64,000 nt of DNA from Halalkalibacter alkaliphilus (GTDB lineage: Bacteria > Bacillota > Bacilli > Bacillales > Bacillaceae_D): NCBI RefSeq assembly GCF_023555415.1, contig NZ_JAKRYL010000018.1:27293-91292 (forward strand), in the 5' to 3' direction. Positions 1 to 8,685 of this stretch are shown here, in pieces. Made by a program: the position numbers and the translations under genes. A model generated the notes under the pieces. The model saw nothing but the letters and a program-made list of their open reading frames with translations, did no database searches and was not told the origin of the DNA. Each line of letters opens with the position of its first letter. The first letter of the stretch is position 1.

Positions 1-590
1 TGAATGATTATTCATTAATTGATGTTTACAAACCTAAAGGGTGGAACAAAGTAAAAGTTCTTAAGAATCCTACACCGTATGAATTAATCGGCAGGGGAAT
101 GCAAGGTGCTGTATTTAAAATATCAGACAAAAAATGTGTAAAATTATATCCAGATGACGAGCATCGTGTTTGGGAAGAAGAAGTACTGAAAAAAATCCAA
201 AGTTCATCCTATTTCCCTAAAATTTATGAATCAGACAAGAATTATTTAGTAATGGAATATGTTGATGGAATTACGTTAGAAGATTACTTAAAGAAAAAGA
301 AAATAATGCCTGAATCAATTACAAAAGAGATTATAGCAATCCATAAAGAAATGGAACGTTTAAAATTTACTGATCGTGATATCTATTTACGTCATTTTAT
401 CGTTATTAACAATGAAAAAATAAAGGTTATCGACCATGTAAAGTCGTTTACAAGAGTTCGACCTCAACCTAAACGTCTAATTAAAGGTTTAAAGAAACTA
501 GGCCTATTAGATAGTTTTTTATTAAGTGTAAAAAAGATAGATTACAAAATGTATAGAAAATGGAGAAAAACGGTTAGTAAATATAGGTAA
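1..590 (+). CDS. Protein kinase-like protein, 5' end outside window
   Basis: The reading frame is open from the first bases, so the gene is cut by the left edge; bases 1-2 (tg) could be the end of an ATG just outside. Residues that start upstream of the first internal ATG at 99 spell a glycine-rich loop (ELIGRGMQGAVFK), so that ATG is not the start. An invariant-type Lys follows (CVKLYP), then a hinge-like stretch (LVMEYVDG) and, in place of HRD/DFG, a shortened catalytic region (DRDIYLRHFIV, KVIDHVKSF). This resembles small RIO/YrzF-like bacterial kinases of Bacilli. The visible part is 195 residues. The catalytic motif is degenerate, so kinase activity is uncertain; the substrate is unknown. 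Confidence 0.7.
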   Translation, partial: NDYSLIDVYKPKGWNKVKVLKNPTPYELIGRGMQGAVFKISDKKCVKLYPDDEHRVWEEEVLKKIQSSSYFPKIYESDKNYLVMEYVDGITLEDYLKKKKIMPESITKEIIAIHKEMERLKFTDRDIYLRHFIVINNEKIKVIDHVKSFTRVRPQPKRLIKGLKKLGLLDSFLLSVKKIDYKMYRKWRKTVSKYR

Positions 591-946
591 GAGATGATTT
601 TATCTTAAGTAAAATAGCAAGAATTCAGGGCCGATGTAACTGTTAACCTAAAGTTGAGCAATTAGAAACTAAGTGGACTGTTTAATAGGGAGTTATATGG
701 GGGCAAAAAGACTAAATATAAATTCAAATAAATCAATGGTTGATAAAAATAATATATTTTTAGTTAAATGACTATATTTATGATTAAATAAATATAGTCA
801 TTTCGCCGTTAGAAACAATAAAAAAGAAATAAGAAAAAGAGCATTTTTCTGCTCTTCTAAATTGTAAAAGCAAAATGTGATATTACATTTTGCTAAATAT
901 TTGTTATTGTAGTATCCGATTCTAAATGAAGTTTTTAGTTAATCTT
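591..946. other. Intergenic stretch with two inverted repeats
   Basis: No convincing gene. It holds a 15-bp perfect inverted repeat (766-780 with 789-803, arm AAATGACTATATTTA) and a terminator-like hairpin at 837-856 (AAGAGCA / TGCTCTT). Read on the minus strand the second hairpin is followed by a T-rich tract, so it can end the small minus-strand gene at 947-1138. Confidence 0.5.
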
Positions 947-1138
947 TTAGAAAAAACGTCGTAAAAGGAGAAGGGAAGTGATTAAGAAGAAGGGAATAAA
1001 TATCCTTCTAAAGGGGGATGTTCGAAGAAATAATCCTCTTCGTTGATTAACACCATCGATAATACCAGTATGAATTCCACCATAAGCATCTCTAACTTCA
1101 ACCATCTGTCCTTGATACGCCATTGCCAGCTGATCCAT
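947..1138 (-). CDS. Small conserved-looking protein, SH3/Sm-like segment
   Basis: I place the start at the ATG at 1138, giving 63 residues, because GGAGGTGA sits 6-8 bases upstream of it; the longer frame starting at 1156 would use that same ribosome site as its first codons. Residues 3-30 (AMAYQGQMVEVRDAYGGIHTG) look like a short beta-barrel of the kind seen in small Sm/SH3-like Bacillus proteins, with a predicted GIIDGVN turn. The last 20 residues are hydrophobic and end in arginines, so it may associate with membrane. Function is unknown. Confidence 0.6.
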   Translation of the reverse strand: MDQLAMAYQGQMVEVRDAYGGIHTGIIDGVNQRRGLFLRTSPFRRIFIPFFLITSLLLLRRFF

Positions 1139-1371
1139 TAAATACGTCACCTCCATTTCAACAGGATACTATACAGTATGTTTTAGTTATATGAATGAGT
1201 GGACGAACTTCCAAGTATAAAAATACATTTTTTTTTGAACAGTACATCATTGGTCTACTTCCTCGCTAAAAATAAAATTTAATCCAAAAAAGCTAAAGAA
1301 AATAAAATCAATTGTTAGAGGTGGTGTGTGAGGTCGAAGGGTTATTGCTACTCTGTTCAACTAATTCTCTA

Positions 1372-1502
1372 TCATGTTCGTTTTCTAGCTATCTTAAACC
1401 CATTATCAACTGTATTAAAGCCTATTCGAGGATGATATTCCATAGCGGACGGTGCAGATAATAGCAACAGCACAACTTCTTCACCGATTTGTTCCTGTAT
1501 TT
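1372..1502 (-). pseudogene. C-terminal remnant of a GNAT acetyltransferase
   Basis: The minus-strand frame encodes about 43 residues ending in a pattern typical of the last strands of Bacillus GNAT N-acetyltransferases (SAPSAMEYHPRIGF, then DNGFKIARKR). A stop lies directly upstream and there is no start codon or ribosome site, so only the C-terminus survives. The rest of the 1.16-1.61 kb gap shows no other gene. The call rests on pattern recognition only. Confidence 0.5.
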
Positions 1503-1613
1503 AACTTTGTGATGTAACTTACATGCATTGCAAGAAAAAAATGGTAATCTATGTTATCATAAATAGGTTGTTATTTTTGGTAGCAACTCAATTTAGAGAG
1601 GAGGGGGCAGGTT

Positions 1614-2798
1614 ATGAGAAGTCTTGCTATTTTACTTACTGTTCTTTCGTTTTTTGCTTTAACGGCATGTGGAACGGAGACGTTTAGTCAAACTGATGTT
1701 CTAGGAAAATCAATTGAAGCCGTTGAAGATTTAGAGAGTTATTCAGTGGAAATGGATATGGCAATTAGCATGATGGAAATGGAAACAAACATGACATTAT
1801 CAGGCGATGTGACACACAATCCAGACGCAATGTATTTAGTGATGAATATGGGCATGCCTGGAATGTCGATGGAAATTGAGGCGTATGCGCTCGAGGAGAC
1901 TGTTTACATGAGCATGTTCGGCCAATGGATGAAGGTCGAGGCAAGTGAGATGGGCTTAGAAGATTTTGATCAACTGAATGAAGAAGCAATGCGAAAATTA
2001 TTAGATTTTAGTGAAGAGTTTACAATGGTGGAAGAAAACAATGTGTATGTATTAACCCTTTCTGGTGAAGGGGACGAATACAGCGTTTTAATTGAGGATT
2101 ATTTGAAATCAGGTATGGGCGAATTCAACGACGATGCTACTAAGGAAGAAATGATGAATGCTATCCAGGTCAATGATTTTAGCATGGAAATTCATATTGA
2201 TAAAAACACGTTCATGCAAACAACACAAATCTTTAATGCTGATTTACTCATTGAAGAAGACGGCTTTACGATGCCATTAAGCATGAGTGGCACTGTAAAA
2301 ATGTCCAATGTGAATGGTGTTGCTCCAATCGAAATCCCTGTAGAAGTTAAGGAAAATGCTGTAGAAGAAGATGCGGCATTTTTAGATTTCGATGGAGAAG
2401 GACTTGAGCTATTTGGAGAGTATCAAGAATTAAGTATTGAAGAAATACAAGAGATCGTAGAATACCATATTCCAGAAGTACAAGGACTACCTGAAGGATA
2501 TGAATTAACGGATAGCTTATACGATGAAGCGATGGAAATGGTAATGATCAGTTATGAAAAGGATCTTGATAATAGCTTCCTGTTCTCTGTGATGCCAATA
2601 GAAAATGATCCATTTTTCGATCAGGCATTCATCGAAGGAGAAGAAGTGACAGTAAAAGGAAACGAAGCAACTCTTCTCGATATGGGCTTTTTTATAAGTC
2701 TTAGTTGGGAACAAGATGGTTTATTGTTTGAATTAGCTGGTAGCGGAGCTGATCTTTCAAGTGAAGTGTTTCTAGAAATGGCTGAGAATTTAGAATAG
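1614..2798 (+). CDS. Lipoprotein, DUF6612-like
   Basis: A 394-residue exported lipoprotein. The signal peptide ends in the lipobox LTAC with Cys19 as the lipidated residue, so the protein sits on the outer face of the membrane. The N-terminal two thirds is acidic and methionine-rich, and alternates short strands (YSVEMDMAIS, MEIEAYAL, VYMSMFGQWMKVE), matching the LolA/LppX-like fold of DUF6612 lipoproteins. A separate C-terminal domain begins near residue 280 and may be of the DUF4367 type. The start follows GAGGAGGGGG. It is monocistronic, with its own terminator. Role unknown; lipid or ligand binding is only an inference from fold. Confidence 0.75.
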   Translation: MRSLAILLTVLSFFALTACGTETFSQTDVLGKSIEAVEDLESYSVEMDMAISMMEMETNMTLSGDVTHNPDAMYLVMNMGMPGMSMEIEAYALEETVYMSMFGQWMKVEASEMGLEDFDQLNEEAMRKLLDFSEEFTMVEENNVYVLTLSGEGDEYSVLIEDYLKSGMGEFNDDATKEEMMNAIQVNDFSMEIHIDKNTFMQTTQIFNADLLIEEDGFTMPLSMSGTVKMSNVNGVAPIEIPVEVKENAVEEDAAFLDFDGEGLELFGEYQELSIEEIQEIVEYHIPEVQGLPEGYELTDSLYDEAMEMVMISYEKDLDNSFLFSVMPIENDPFFDQAFIEGEEVTVKGNEATLLDMGFFISLSWEQDGLLFELAGSGADLSSEVFLEMAENLE

Positions 2799-2809
2799 AG
2801 TTTGAATGT

Positions 2810-2842
2810 CGAGTCTGAATATAATTCAGACTCGATTTTTTT
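2810..2842 (+). terminator. Intrinsic terminator after the DUF6612-like gene
   Basis: An 11-bp perfect stem (CGAGTCTGAAT with ATTCAGACTCG), 3-base loop, then ATTTTTTTA. Confidence 0.9.
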
Positions 2843-2916
2843 ATATAAACTCCAAAGAAAATGTAATTTTAACTAATGACCTCGATAAGTCGTCCGTTCG
2901 GTCTATTTATATTTAT

Positions 2917-3141
2917 TTAATAAAACAAATGAAGAAGGTCGTACCCAAAGATAATGAGTAGAGCATATAATCCAATTATGATAGTTAGCCCAGAAAATGC
3001 AGCCAAAAAATGATCCGAGCCAGAACCAAATTTCTTTTGTAAAATAATCCATATACCTATACCGAGCAGTAATGGGAGAAAACATATAAAAACATATAAA
3101 AACAGTATCCTAACCAACCTTTCAAAATTTGTTGTTATCAT
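2917..3141 (-). CDS. Small two-helix membrane protein
   Basis: A 74-residue frame with two hydrophobic segments (about residues 11-33 and 47-70), separated by a short KKFGSGSD-containing loop. There is no clear Shine-Dalgarno sequence before the ATG at 3141, so the start is uncertain and an internal start cannot be excluded. It stands alone, divergent from the DUF1801 gene at 3287. I do not recognise the family; composition supports a real membrane protein rather than a chance frame. Confidence 0.5.
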   Translation of the reverse strand: MITTNFERLVRILFLYVFICFLPLLLGIGIWIILQKKFGSGSDHFLAAFSGLTIIIGLYALLIIFGYDLLHLFY

Positions 3142-3286
3142 TAGATTGTCTTGTTGTACAACTTTTATCCAATTATTTTACTATTGATTAACAAGAGTTT
3201 CTTCTACTTATTAACTAAATGACAATTATGGTAAAATGAAAAATAAGGAAAAAAACAACAAATAAGAAGAAGGTAGGTGTCATTTT

Positions 3287-3712
3287 ATGTATGAACAGAA
3301 GACTAAAGAAACTGACAATAGTGTTATTGAATTTATTGAAAAAGTCGAGAGTGTCAAAAAACGTCAAGATGCCTATCAATTACTTGAACTATTTACTGAA
3401 GCTACAGGATATGAAGCAAAGATGTGGGGGCCGAGTATTATTGGATTTGGCTCCTACCATTATAAGTACGAATCTGGCCATGAAGGCGATGCACCATTAG
3501 TAGGATTTTCTCCTCGAAAAGCTAAAATAAGCTTGTATTTTGCAACGGGCGATCAAAAAAGGGAGGCGTTGCTATCTGATTTTGGAAAGCACACAACCGG
3601 TAAGGCGTGTGTTTATATAAATAAAGTTGCCGATATCAATACAGATGTTTTGGTTGCGTTGATTAAACAATCTGTAACATTTCTACAAGAGAGGTATCCA
3701 GATAGCAAATAA
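3287..3712 (+). CDS. DUF1801-domain protein
   Basis: 141 residues. The core has the DUF1801 (YdhG-like) pattern: an alpha-helical start (VESVKKRQDAYQLLELFTEATG), WGPSIIGFG at residues 46-54, and the C-terminal GKACVYINKVADINTDVL strand-helix segment. An AAGGTAGGTG ribosome site precedes the ATG. Members are small cytosolic alpha/beta proteins without an established reaction. It has no operon partner here. Confidence 0.8.
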   Translation: MYEQKTKETDNSVIEFIEKVESVKKRQDAYQLLELFTEATGYEAKMWGPSIIGFGSYHYKYESGHEGDAPLVGFSPRKAKISLYFATGDQKREALLSDFGKHTTGKACVYINKVADINTDVLVALIKQSVTFLQERYPDSK

Positions 3713-3858
3713 ATGATCATTATTCCGAGATATGATTCGTTTAAGGTAAGATTTGTAAGCGTTGGCGTATTATACTGTCTTCTGAAATAGAGTGTATAAA
3801 GAATTGGGATAAGTAAAATCTATACACATAATTGCAGCTGAAAAGGAGATAGTACATT

Positions 3859-4083
3859 ATGGCATATGAAATTAAAGACATGATTATTGACGACGGATTC
3901 GATGGTGAGGAGTCAGTGACAGCAGCATTTTCTCAAAATAATAAAGATTATAGTATTACTTTTAATAAATCAGACCTTGAAGTCATTAATACGTGGGTTT
4001 TTGAAGATGAAACATCTTTGCCAGCCAATTTATCTGACAACCTTATTGAATCAATTAGAGAAGATGTTAAAAAGAGAATCTAA
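3859..4083 (+). CDS. Small acidic hypothetical protein
   Basis: 74 residues behind a good ribosome site (AAAAGGAGAT, 8 bases before ATG). It is acidic, rich in Asp/Glu and Ile, with no signal or membrane segment. The sequence looks like a strand-rich N-terminus (TAAFSQNNKDYSITFNKSDL) and a C-terminal helix (NLIESIREDVKKRI). I do not recognise a family with certainty. It ends 53 bases before a convergent hairpin. Confidence 0.6.
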   Translation: MAYEIKDMIIDDGFDGEESVTAAFSQNNKDYSITFNKSDLEVINTWVFEDETSLPANLSDNLIESIREDVKKRI

Positions 4084-4135
4084 ATAATCAATAACAAGCT
4101 ATATTAAGCGACATTGACGCTGTTTTTTACTCACT

Positions 4136-4170
4136 GTGAGAGGAGAAACCCATTCCTCTCACGCATTTTT
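4136..4170. terminator. Convergent hairpin related to repeat hairpin 1
   Basis: A 9-bp stem (GTGAGAGGA with TCCTCTCAC), loop GAAACCCAT, then GCATTTTT. It can end the plus-strand gene at 3859-4083. The 3' arm contains the stop codon of the minus-strand gene 4159-4518. Stem and loop (GAGAGGA, AAACCCA) match hairpin 1 of the dispersed repeat seen at 38.3 and 62.2 kb. Confidence 0.7.
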
Positions 4171-4518
4171 CTTCATGACGTTAAAATATTTCCTTACATA
4201 TTCTTCAACTGATTGCTTCATTAAATGTGGAAACAATCTAACTTCTCTACGATAACCTTTACACACAAATAAATATACTGATAACTCTCCAACTTTTCCT
4301 TGGTTATAAACACTGAGTCTTCTCTGAAACATTTCTTTTTTGACCTGACCTAAATCTTTGCCAATTTGTATGATGACTTGTTCGACGAAATCTATATAAG
4401 GTTCATTGAATTTTAATTTTGCATTTCGTAAAAAATGCAGATCTCGTTCAAGTACTTTTCTCACTAATGGCAAATAAATAAATTGATTAGCTAAATGTTC
4501 ATCATCCTTATCGAACAT
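4159..4518 (-). CDS. YhjD-like hypothetical protein
   Basis: 119 residues, cytosolic and mostly helical: FIYLPLVRKVLERDLHFLR, then a KFNEPYIDFVEQVI helix, an amphipathic linker with QGKVGELSVYLFVCKGY, and a basic C-terminal helix. Length and order resemble the uncharacterised Bacillus YhjD group; I am working from memory, so no symbol is given. The stop codon lies in the arm of the convergent hairpin at 4136-4170. No partner gene indicates a role. Confidence 0.6.
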   Translation of the reverse strand: MFDKDDEHLANQFIYLPLVRKVLERDLHFLRNAKLKFNEPYIDFVEQVIIQIGKDLGQVKKEMFQRRLSVYNQGKVGELSVYLFVCKGYRREVRLFPHLMKQSVEEYVRKYFNVMKKNA

Positions 4519-4596
4519 ACATTACCAGCTCCACCATTTTTACTTATATAATACACGAATATATGTTCGTTATACAACTATTTATAAAACAGAAAT

Positions 4597-4623
4597 GAAA
4601 CGTGCTGCAAATTAGCACGTTTC
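4597..4623 (-). terminator. Terminator of the OFA transporter gene
   Basis: A 10-bp perfect stem (GAAACGTGCT / AGCACGTTTC) 13 bases past the minus-strand stop at 4636; a moderately T-rich tract follows in the minus direction. Confidence 0.7.
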
Positions 4624-4635
4624 ACTGATTGATCC

Positions 4636-5898
4636 TTAGACCGCTTTTAAAAATTTGTTTGCTTGATTCTTTTTAATTCTCTTAATATCGAGCTTAATCA
4701 TAACAGAAACGATTAAAGCAATAATTAACATGATGGTAATGAGAAAGAATGCCGGAGTGTAGCTACCTGTAGCTTCATGAATATAGGACACTGCAATTGG
4801 ACCGACCACACCAGCTAAAGACCAGGCTGTTAAAATATATCCATGAATTGCTCCTAATTCCTTCGTACCAAATATATCTCCTATAAAAGCCGGGAGAGCA
4901 GCAAATCCTCCTCCATACGTTGTCATAATAAGAAAAATTAAGAGCTGAAACAAAATGACATTTGAAACGATAGGAAGAGTTAAAAAAGCAATGATTTGGA
5001 TTACAAAAAAGATAGAAAAAACAGTAGGCCGTCCTATATAATCGGATACACTTGACCATCCAATCCTGCCTCCACCGTTGAAAATCCCCATAAGTCCGAC
5101 CATAGAGGCAGCAGATGCAACACTTAACCCGACCATTTCTTGTGATAATGGAGACGCAACAGAAATAATCATGATACCTGAACTAATGTTAATGAAAATC
5201 ATCGTCCACAGCATCCAGAATCGCTTCGTTTTCACAGCTTCATTTGCAGTAAGTTGAGATAAATCTTCTTTTAATGCGTTTCTGCCATTTTCTTTGATTT
5301 CATTTGATCCTTTAGGCAGCCACCCTTTAGGTGGTCGAACAATATAGGATGCACCAGCTAACATTAAAAGAAGGTATGTTGTTCCTAAAATGTAGAAAGT
5401 ATTCGTAACACCAACACTTTCAATTAATCTGGCTGCGATAGGGCTAGTTACGAGCGCGCCTGCACCGAATCCAAATACAGCTATACCTGTAGCTAATCCT
5501 CTTCGGTCAGGGAACCATTTTACTAAAGTCGATACTGGTGAAATGTAGCCCAAACCTAATCCAATTCCTCCAATGACACCATACATAAAAAGAAACAAAG
5601 GCAGTGATTGAATTGAAACTGCAAACCCAGCTCCAACCTGACCTAAACTAAATAAAATAGCTGCGATTGTCGCTGATGTACGTGGACCCTTTTTTTCAAC
5701 TAGGCGACCAAGCGTAGCGGCTGATATTCCTAGGAAGGCAATCGCTAAGGTAAATGCAAGTGTTACTTGAGTACTTTTCCATCCGACAGTTTGTCCTATT
5801 GGATTTGAATAAACACTATAGGCATACGCAGATCCAATCGATAAATGAATTGCGACAGCTGATAAGGCAATCAGCCATCTGTTTTTTTTCTTGTTCAA
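4636..5898 (-). CDS. OFA-family MFS transporter (oxalate/formate antiporter type)
   Basis: 420 residues with about 12 membrane segments and the OFA subfamily pattern: the N-terminal SIGSAYAYSVYSNPI segment, GLGLGYISPVSTLVKWFPDRRGLATGIAVFGFG-type loop around residue 120-150 (key residues P, KWFPDRRG, GFGAG), and a C-terminal half with GIFNGGGRIGWSSVSDYIGR. The family exchanges small carboxylates such as oxalate/formate; the real substrate here is unknown. Translation starts at TTG (5898) with only a weak ribosome site (AAAGTGAGTGA). A perfect Fnr/Crp-type palindrome lies about 170 bp upstream, linking it to the redox genes at 22-29 kb. Confidence 0.85.
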   Translation of the reverse strand: MNKKKNRWLIALSAVAIHLSIGSAYAYSVYSNPIGQTVGWKSTQVTLAFTLAIAFLGISAATLGRLVEKKGPRTSATIAAILFSLGQVGAGFAVSIQSLPLFLFMYGVIGGIGLGLGYISPVSTLVKWFPDRRGLATGIAVFGFGAGALVTSPIAARLIESVGVTNTFYILGTTYLLLMLAGASYIVRPPKGWLPKGSNEIKENGRNALKEDLSQLTANEAVKTKRFWMLWTMIFINISSGIMIISVASPLSQEMVGLSVASAASMVGLMGIFNGGGRIGWSSVSDYIGRPTVFSIFFVIQIIAFLTLPIVSNVILFQLLIFLIMTTYGGGFAALPAFIGDIFGTKELGAIHGYILTAWSLAGVVGPIAVSYIHEATGSYTPAFFLITIMLIIALIVSVMIKLDIKRIKKNQANKFLKAV

Positions 5899-6066
5899 TG
5901 ATGATCACTCACTTTCTAATTGATCTTTTTATAGCCGGATATTGTGCAACGATCGATTTCATCGGAATACTCCTCTCATTAATGATTTGGTATATCCAGC
6001 TACCCCATAACTAAGAACCAACGGATACTTTTCTTTTTCATTTTATTAAACTAAAGCAACTCTGTA

Positions 6067-6082
6067 TGTGAAAATAATCACA
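6067..6082. promoter_or_regulatory. Fnr/Crp-type box upstream of the OFA transporter
   Basis: TGTGA-AAATAA-TCACA, a perfect match to the Fnr/Crp half-sites. It is one of four perfect copies in the window; the others flank mrp, fnr/mobA and the molybdoenzyme operon. No other gene start is nearby on either strand. Confidence 0.7.
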
Positions 6083-6210
6083 AATAAGTAAAAGAAGTAT
6101 TAAAAGTAGATAGTTTAATCTTTATTGGGAATGCGCTAAGGTTATTTGTTTAGGGGAGAGAAGAGGATATTAATGAGAAAAGTAAATTTCACTTTCAGTT
6201 AGCTCTTTAA

Positions 6211-6237
6211 ATTAAAAGCCCTCACTAGGAGGGGCTT
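6211..6237 (-). terminator. Terminator of the 41-residue gene
   Basis: On the minus strand AAGCCCCTC / GAGGGCTT (one bulge) is followed by TTTTAATTT, 8 bases after the stop of the gene at 6245-6370. Confidence 0.75.
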
Positions 6238-6244
6238 AATACTG

Positions 6245-6370
6245 TTACTCTTTTTGATCTTCCAACTCTCTATTTACTTTTGAGATCGTGATACGCTCTT
6301 CTCCTGTACTTGGTTGTACCGCATCTTTACTTTTGATCATATTGCGTTTAGACTTTGAACGCTTACTCAT
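6245..6370 (-). CDS. 41-residue basic protein
   Basis: A very small gene with complete signals: GAGGTGAT ribosome site, ATG at 6370, 41 codons, stop, and an immediate terminator. The N-terminal 14 residues are strongly basic (SKRSKSKRNMIKSK), followed by a polar stretch with ITISKVNRELEDQKE at the end. It might bind nucleic acid or be a small spore protein; nothing in the sequence decides. I do not recognise it. Confidence 0.65.
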   Translation of the reverse strand: MSKRSKSKRNMIKSKDAVQPSTGEERITISKVNRELEDQKE

Positions 6371-6550
6371 TTGATCATCACCTCGTTTTAATTTGTGTAT
6401 AATACAAGATATATTTTTTGCGTAACTAGTCTCTTTTATGTAATGAACATATCTTCAAGCTTTTATATAGCAATGGTGATGTAGTCACTTTTCTTTTTAG
6501 TCCCGGTAACTTTTTACCTTTTTATTTCGTTGTACATAGGGGTGATAAAG

Positions 6551-7120
6551 ATGAGAAAAGTAATGCTTTTAGGATTTCTTCTATTAGTAACAATCATTTC
6601 AGCTTGTAGTGTCCACAATGCTGCTCGAAGGGGTGAATTAGCTGAATATGAAGTCACAAATACTCATGCTGAATTGGAAGAAGGAGATTTTATTTATCGG
6701 CTAGTTACAGAAAGAGGTGAGTATAATCAAGGAGATCGAGTAACGCTCTATGCAGAATTAGAGTATATAGGTGAAAAGGACGAGGTTACAATTTATCATG
6801 CGGCTTCACCGTTCCACTTTCCAATAGTTGAAAAGGTACGTAACTATAAAGTTGATTATTTTATGAATGAACCATTGGTAAGTACAGTTCTAAAAAAAGG
6901 GGAGCCTTATCAAGAAGAATATAAGGGGAGTGGTGGTTACAGTTCAGAAGATGATAAACAATATGTAGCCTTTGTGCAAAAAATTGCTGAGAATCAATTC
7001 CCAAGTGGATACTATGTGGTGAGCGGATTTGCTGACTTCTTTTTAGCTGATGAGGAAGGTCAAAAGAAAAAAGGGTTTCAGATGAATGCACAAATTGATT
7101 TTAAAGTCTTACCGCAGTAA
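6551..7120 (+). CDS. Lipoprotein, possible Ig-like fold
   Basis: 189 residues from the ATG at 6551, chosen because AGGGGTGAT lies 5-6 bases before it; the frame extends 7 codons upstream without a ribosome site. A signal peptide ends in lipobox IISAC, so it is anchored outside the membrane. The mature part is strand-rich (DRVTLYAELEYIG, EVTIYHAASPF), with a charged KKGEPYQEEYKGSGGYSS loop; this suggests a beta-sandwich like those of BsuPI-type domains, but I cannot assign a family. It is single, with its own terminator. Confidence 0.7.
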   Translation: MRKVMLLGFLLLVTIISACSVHNAARRGELAEYEVTNTHAELEEGDFIYRLVTERGEYNQGDRVTLYAELEYIGEKDEVTIYHAASPFHFPIVEKVRNYKVDYFMNEPLVSTVLKKGEPYQEEYKGSGGYSSEDDKQYVAFVQKIAENQFPSGYYVVSGFADFFLADEEGQKKKGFQMNAQIDFKVLPQ

Positions 7121-7130
7121 TGAAAAATGT

Positions 7131-7163
7131 AACGTGTAATGGATATCATTGCACGTTTTTTTT
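7131..7163 (+). terminator. Intrinsic terminator
   Basis: AACGTG-T-AATG / CATT-G-CACGTT stem with one central mismatch, then eight T residues. Confidence 0.9.
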
Positions 7164-7221
7164 GTCCCTATTGATTAGTAAATAAGATTTTAAAATGATT
7201 TCTATGTATGAAGGAAGATTC

Positions 7222-8154
7222 TCATCCTCGCTTCAATTGTAACTGCATGACTGGCTTAACTATATAATCATCTAAAATCAATACTTTTGATGAACACGTA
7301 TCGTGTTCTTCAAAAATTTGTAAGAAGTCATGATAAAACACTACTAATTTCTCAACGAGCAACACATTTTCTTTATCAAATAATCCTGAACGATTGATTA
7401 GTATATTATTGTATTTCTTTACTAAATTTCGCGTTCTTTTAAGTAACTTACGAGCTTCTTTCATTTGAAAAATGTCATGGTGATCGATTAGTGATGAGAG
7501 ATCACAGATTAGTTTATCTTTCAGTTGTAGGTTGATTCGAGCTACCGAATACGGTTCTTCCTCAAAGATAAAGTGCTTCAGCATTAGTAAATCTGATTCG
7601 ACTGGAGTATGCAAGAAATTTAAATAGATACGAAGTGTATTGTACGAATCATACATAGGGTTATGCTTTTCGCCGATAAACTGTAATCCGTACAGTTGTA
7701 GTGCCGATTCAACTGAAGCGTTCGTTCGTGAAACTCGCTTCGTGAAAATTTCTTGGAAATCAACGTATCGTTTTTCGATCTTTGTAATTGTTGAATTGGG
7801 TATTGCATGTTCAGCAGCATCTATTCTTAAACGGTTTAAATCACTAGGCGACCATGAGAAAAACCGTGACTTTTTAATTCCACCTACCCAAGTTAAAAAG
7901 TCTTCAAAAACAGTTTTAAAATCATTTGCATTAACTAATTGCTTATCTTCTATTCCTGTTAAATTTTTACAAAAGAGACTTAGTGGTTTCGTTGATGTAG
8001 GTTTAATATACTGGTCAAATGTTGATACCTTTTCAGTTTTAAGATCATATTTAACTGCACCAATTCGTATAGCTTCCATTGATTCAAATGTCATACCTTT
8101 ATCAGAACAGAGCATCTCGAAATCAAAGAAGATATATTGTTTTAATTCCGCCAT
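7222..8154 (-). CDS. DEDDh-type 3'-5' exonuclease
   Basis: 310 residues, cytosolic. Exo I motif is FFDFEM (residues 9-14), with the paired metal-binding Asp and Glu. The Exo II region is near WSPSDLNRLRID, and Exo III is HNPMYDSYNTL, with His and Asp in DEDDh spacing. This is the RNase T / polymerase-III-epsilon fold, closest in layout to KapD-like exonucleases; the C-terminal 110 residues form an extra helical domain of unknown role. The ribosome site GGAGGGAGGGA is strong. The gene is monocistronic, and the substrate (RNA or DNA) cannot be told. Confidence 0.8.
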   Translation of the reverse strand: MAELKQYIFFDFEMLCSDKGMTFESMEAIRIGAVKYDLKTEKVSTFDQYIKPTSTKPLSLFCKNLTGIEDKQLVNANDFKTVFEDFLTWVGGIKKSRFFSWSPSDLNRLRIDAAEHAIPNSTITKIEKRYVDFQEIFTKRVSRTNASVESALQLYGLQFIGEKHNPMYDSYNTLRIYLNFLHTPVESDLLMLKHFIFEEEPYSVARINLQLKDKLICDLSSLIDHHDIFQMKEARKLLKRTRNLVKKYNNILINRSGLFDKENVLLVEKLVVFYHDFLQIFEEHDTCSSKVLILDDYIVKPVMQLQLKRG

Positions 8155-8284
8155 ATTAATTTCCCTCCCTCCAACAGGAAATTATATGGAAGAATAGTAA
8201 AAAAGAAAAGGACCAATTGATTCCAGCTACATGGTTTGTATTTGTAAGTTTTAAGTATTCGGTGCATACCCTAGATAAATTCAA

Positions 8285-8320
8285 ATAAAAAGGAAACGCT
8301 TACACGAATGTGTAAGCGTT
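8285..8320 (-). terminator. Terminator of the SASP gene
   Basis: An 11-bp stem (AACGCTTACAC / GTGTAAGCGTT), followed on the minus strand by TTCCTTTTTATTT. Confidence 0.85.
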
Positions 8321-8327
8321 AATGTGT

Positions 8328-8531
8328 TTAGCGTGAGCCACCTAATTGTTGTTCGGCCATTTGAACAAGGCGTTTTGTTATCTCGCCACCAACTGAACCG
8401 TTTGCGCGGGAAGTTGTGTCTGGCCCTAATTGAACACCAAATTCAGAAGCAATCTCATACTTCATTTGATCCAATGCTTGCTGGACACCTGGTACTAATA
8501 ATTGATTTGAACTGTTATTATTACTTGCCAT
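8328..8531 (-). CDS. Alpha/beta-type small acid-soluble spore protein
   Basis: 67 residues, starting at the ATG at 8531 with AAAGAGGTG upstream; an in-frame extension to 8609 is promoter DNA. It binds spore DNA and protects it from damage in dormancy, and is digested at germination by the GPR protease; the GPR site is visible as ASE-FGVQLG. Both family motifs are present: the first helix ([15 protein letters not shown]) and the second ([16 protein letters not shown]). Length is normal. A sigma-G-type promoter and a terminator bound the gene. Confidence 0.95.
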   Translation of the reverse strand: MASNNNSSNQLLVPGVQQALDQMKYEIASEFGVQLGPDTTSRANGSVGGEITKRLVQMAEQQLGGSR

Positions 8532-8563
8532 GTTTAAAACACCTCTTTCTTGTTTTGTAATGA

Positions 8564-8594
8564 TAGTATGTTTGTAAGTTAGAAATCTTATTCT
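8564..8594 (-). promoter_or_regulatory. Sigma-G-type forespore promoter
   Basis: On the minus strand AGAATA, 18 bases, CATACTA: five of six -35 bases and all -10 bases of the known sigma-G consensus (TGAATA / CATACTA), 33 bases before the SASP start codon. Confidence 0.85.
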
Positions 8595-8685
8595 GGTAAT
8601 ATAATCCATTATACGAAACAGGCTCTATAGTAACTTAAATAGTCAGGACACCACCATTTGGCACCTGACTATTAGAAAGGATTAT

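Noticed and set aside
7640..8197. Plus-strand 185-codon frame
   Set aside because: It is antisense to the DEDDh exonuclease, which has all its motifs and a strong ribosome site.
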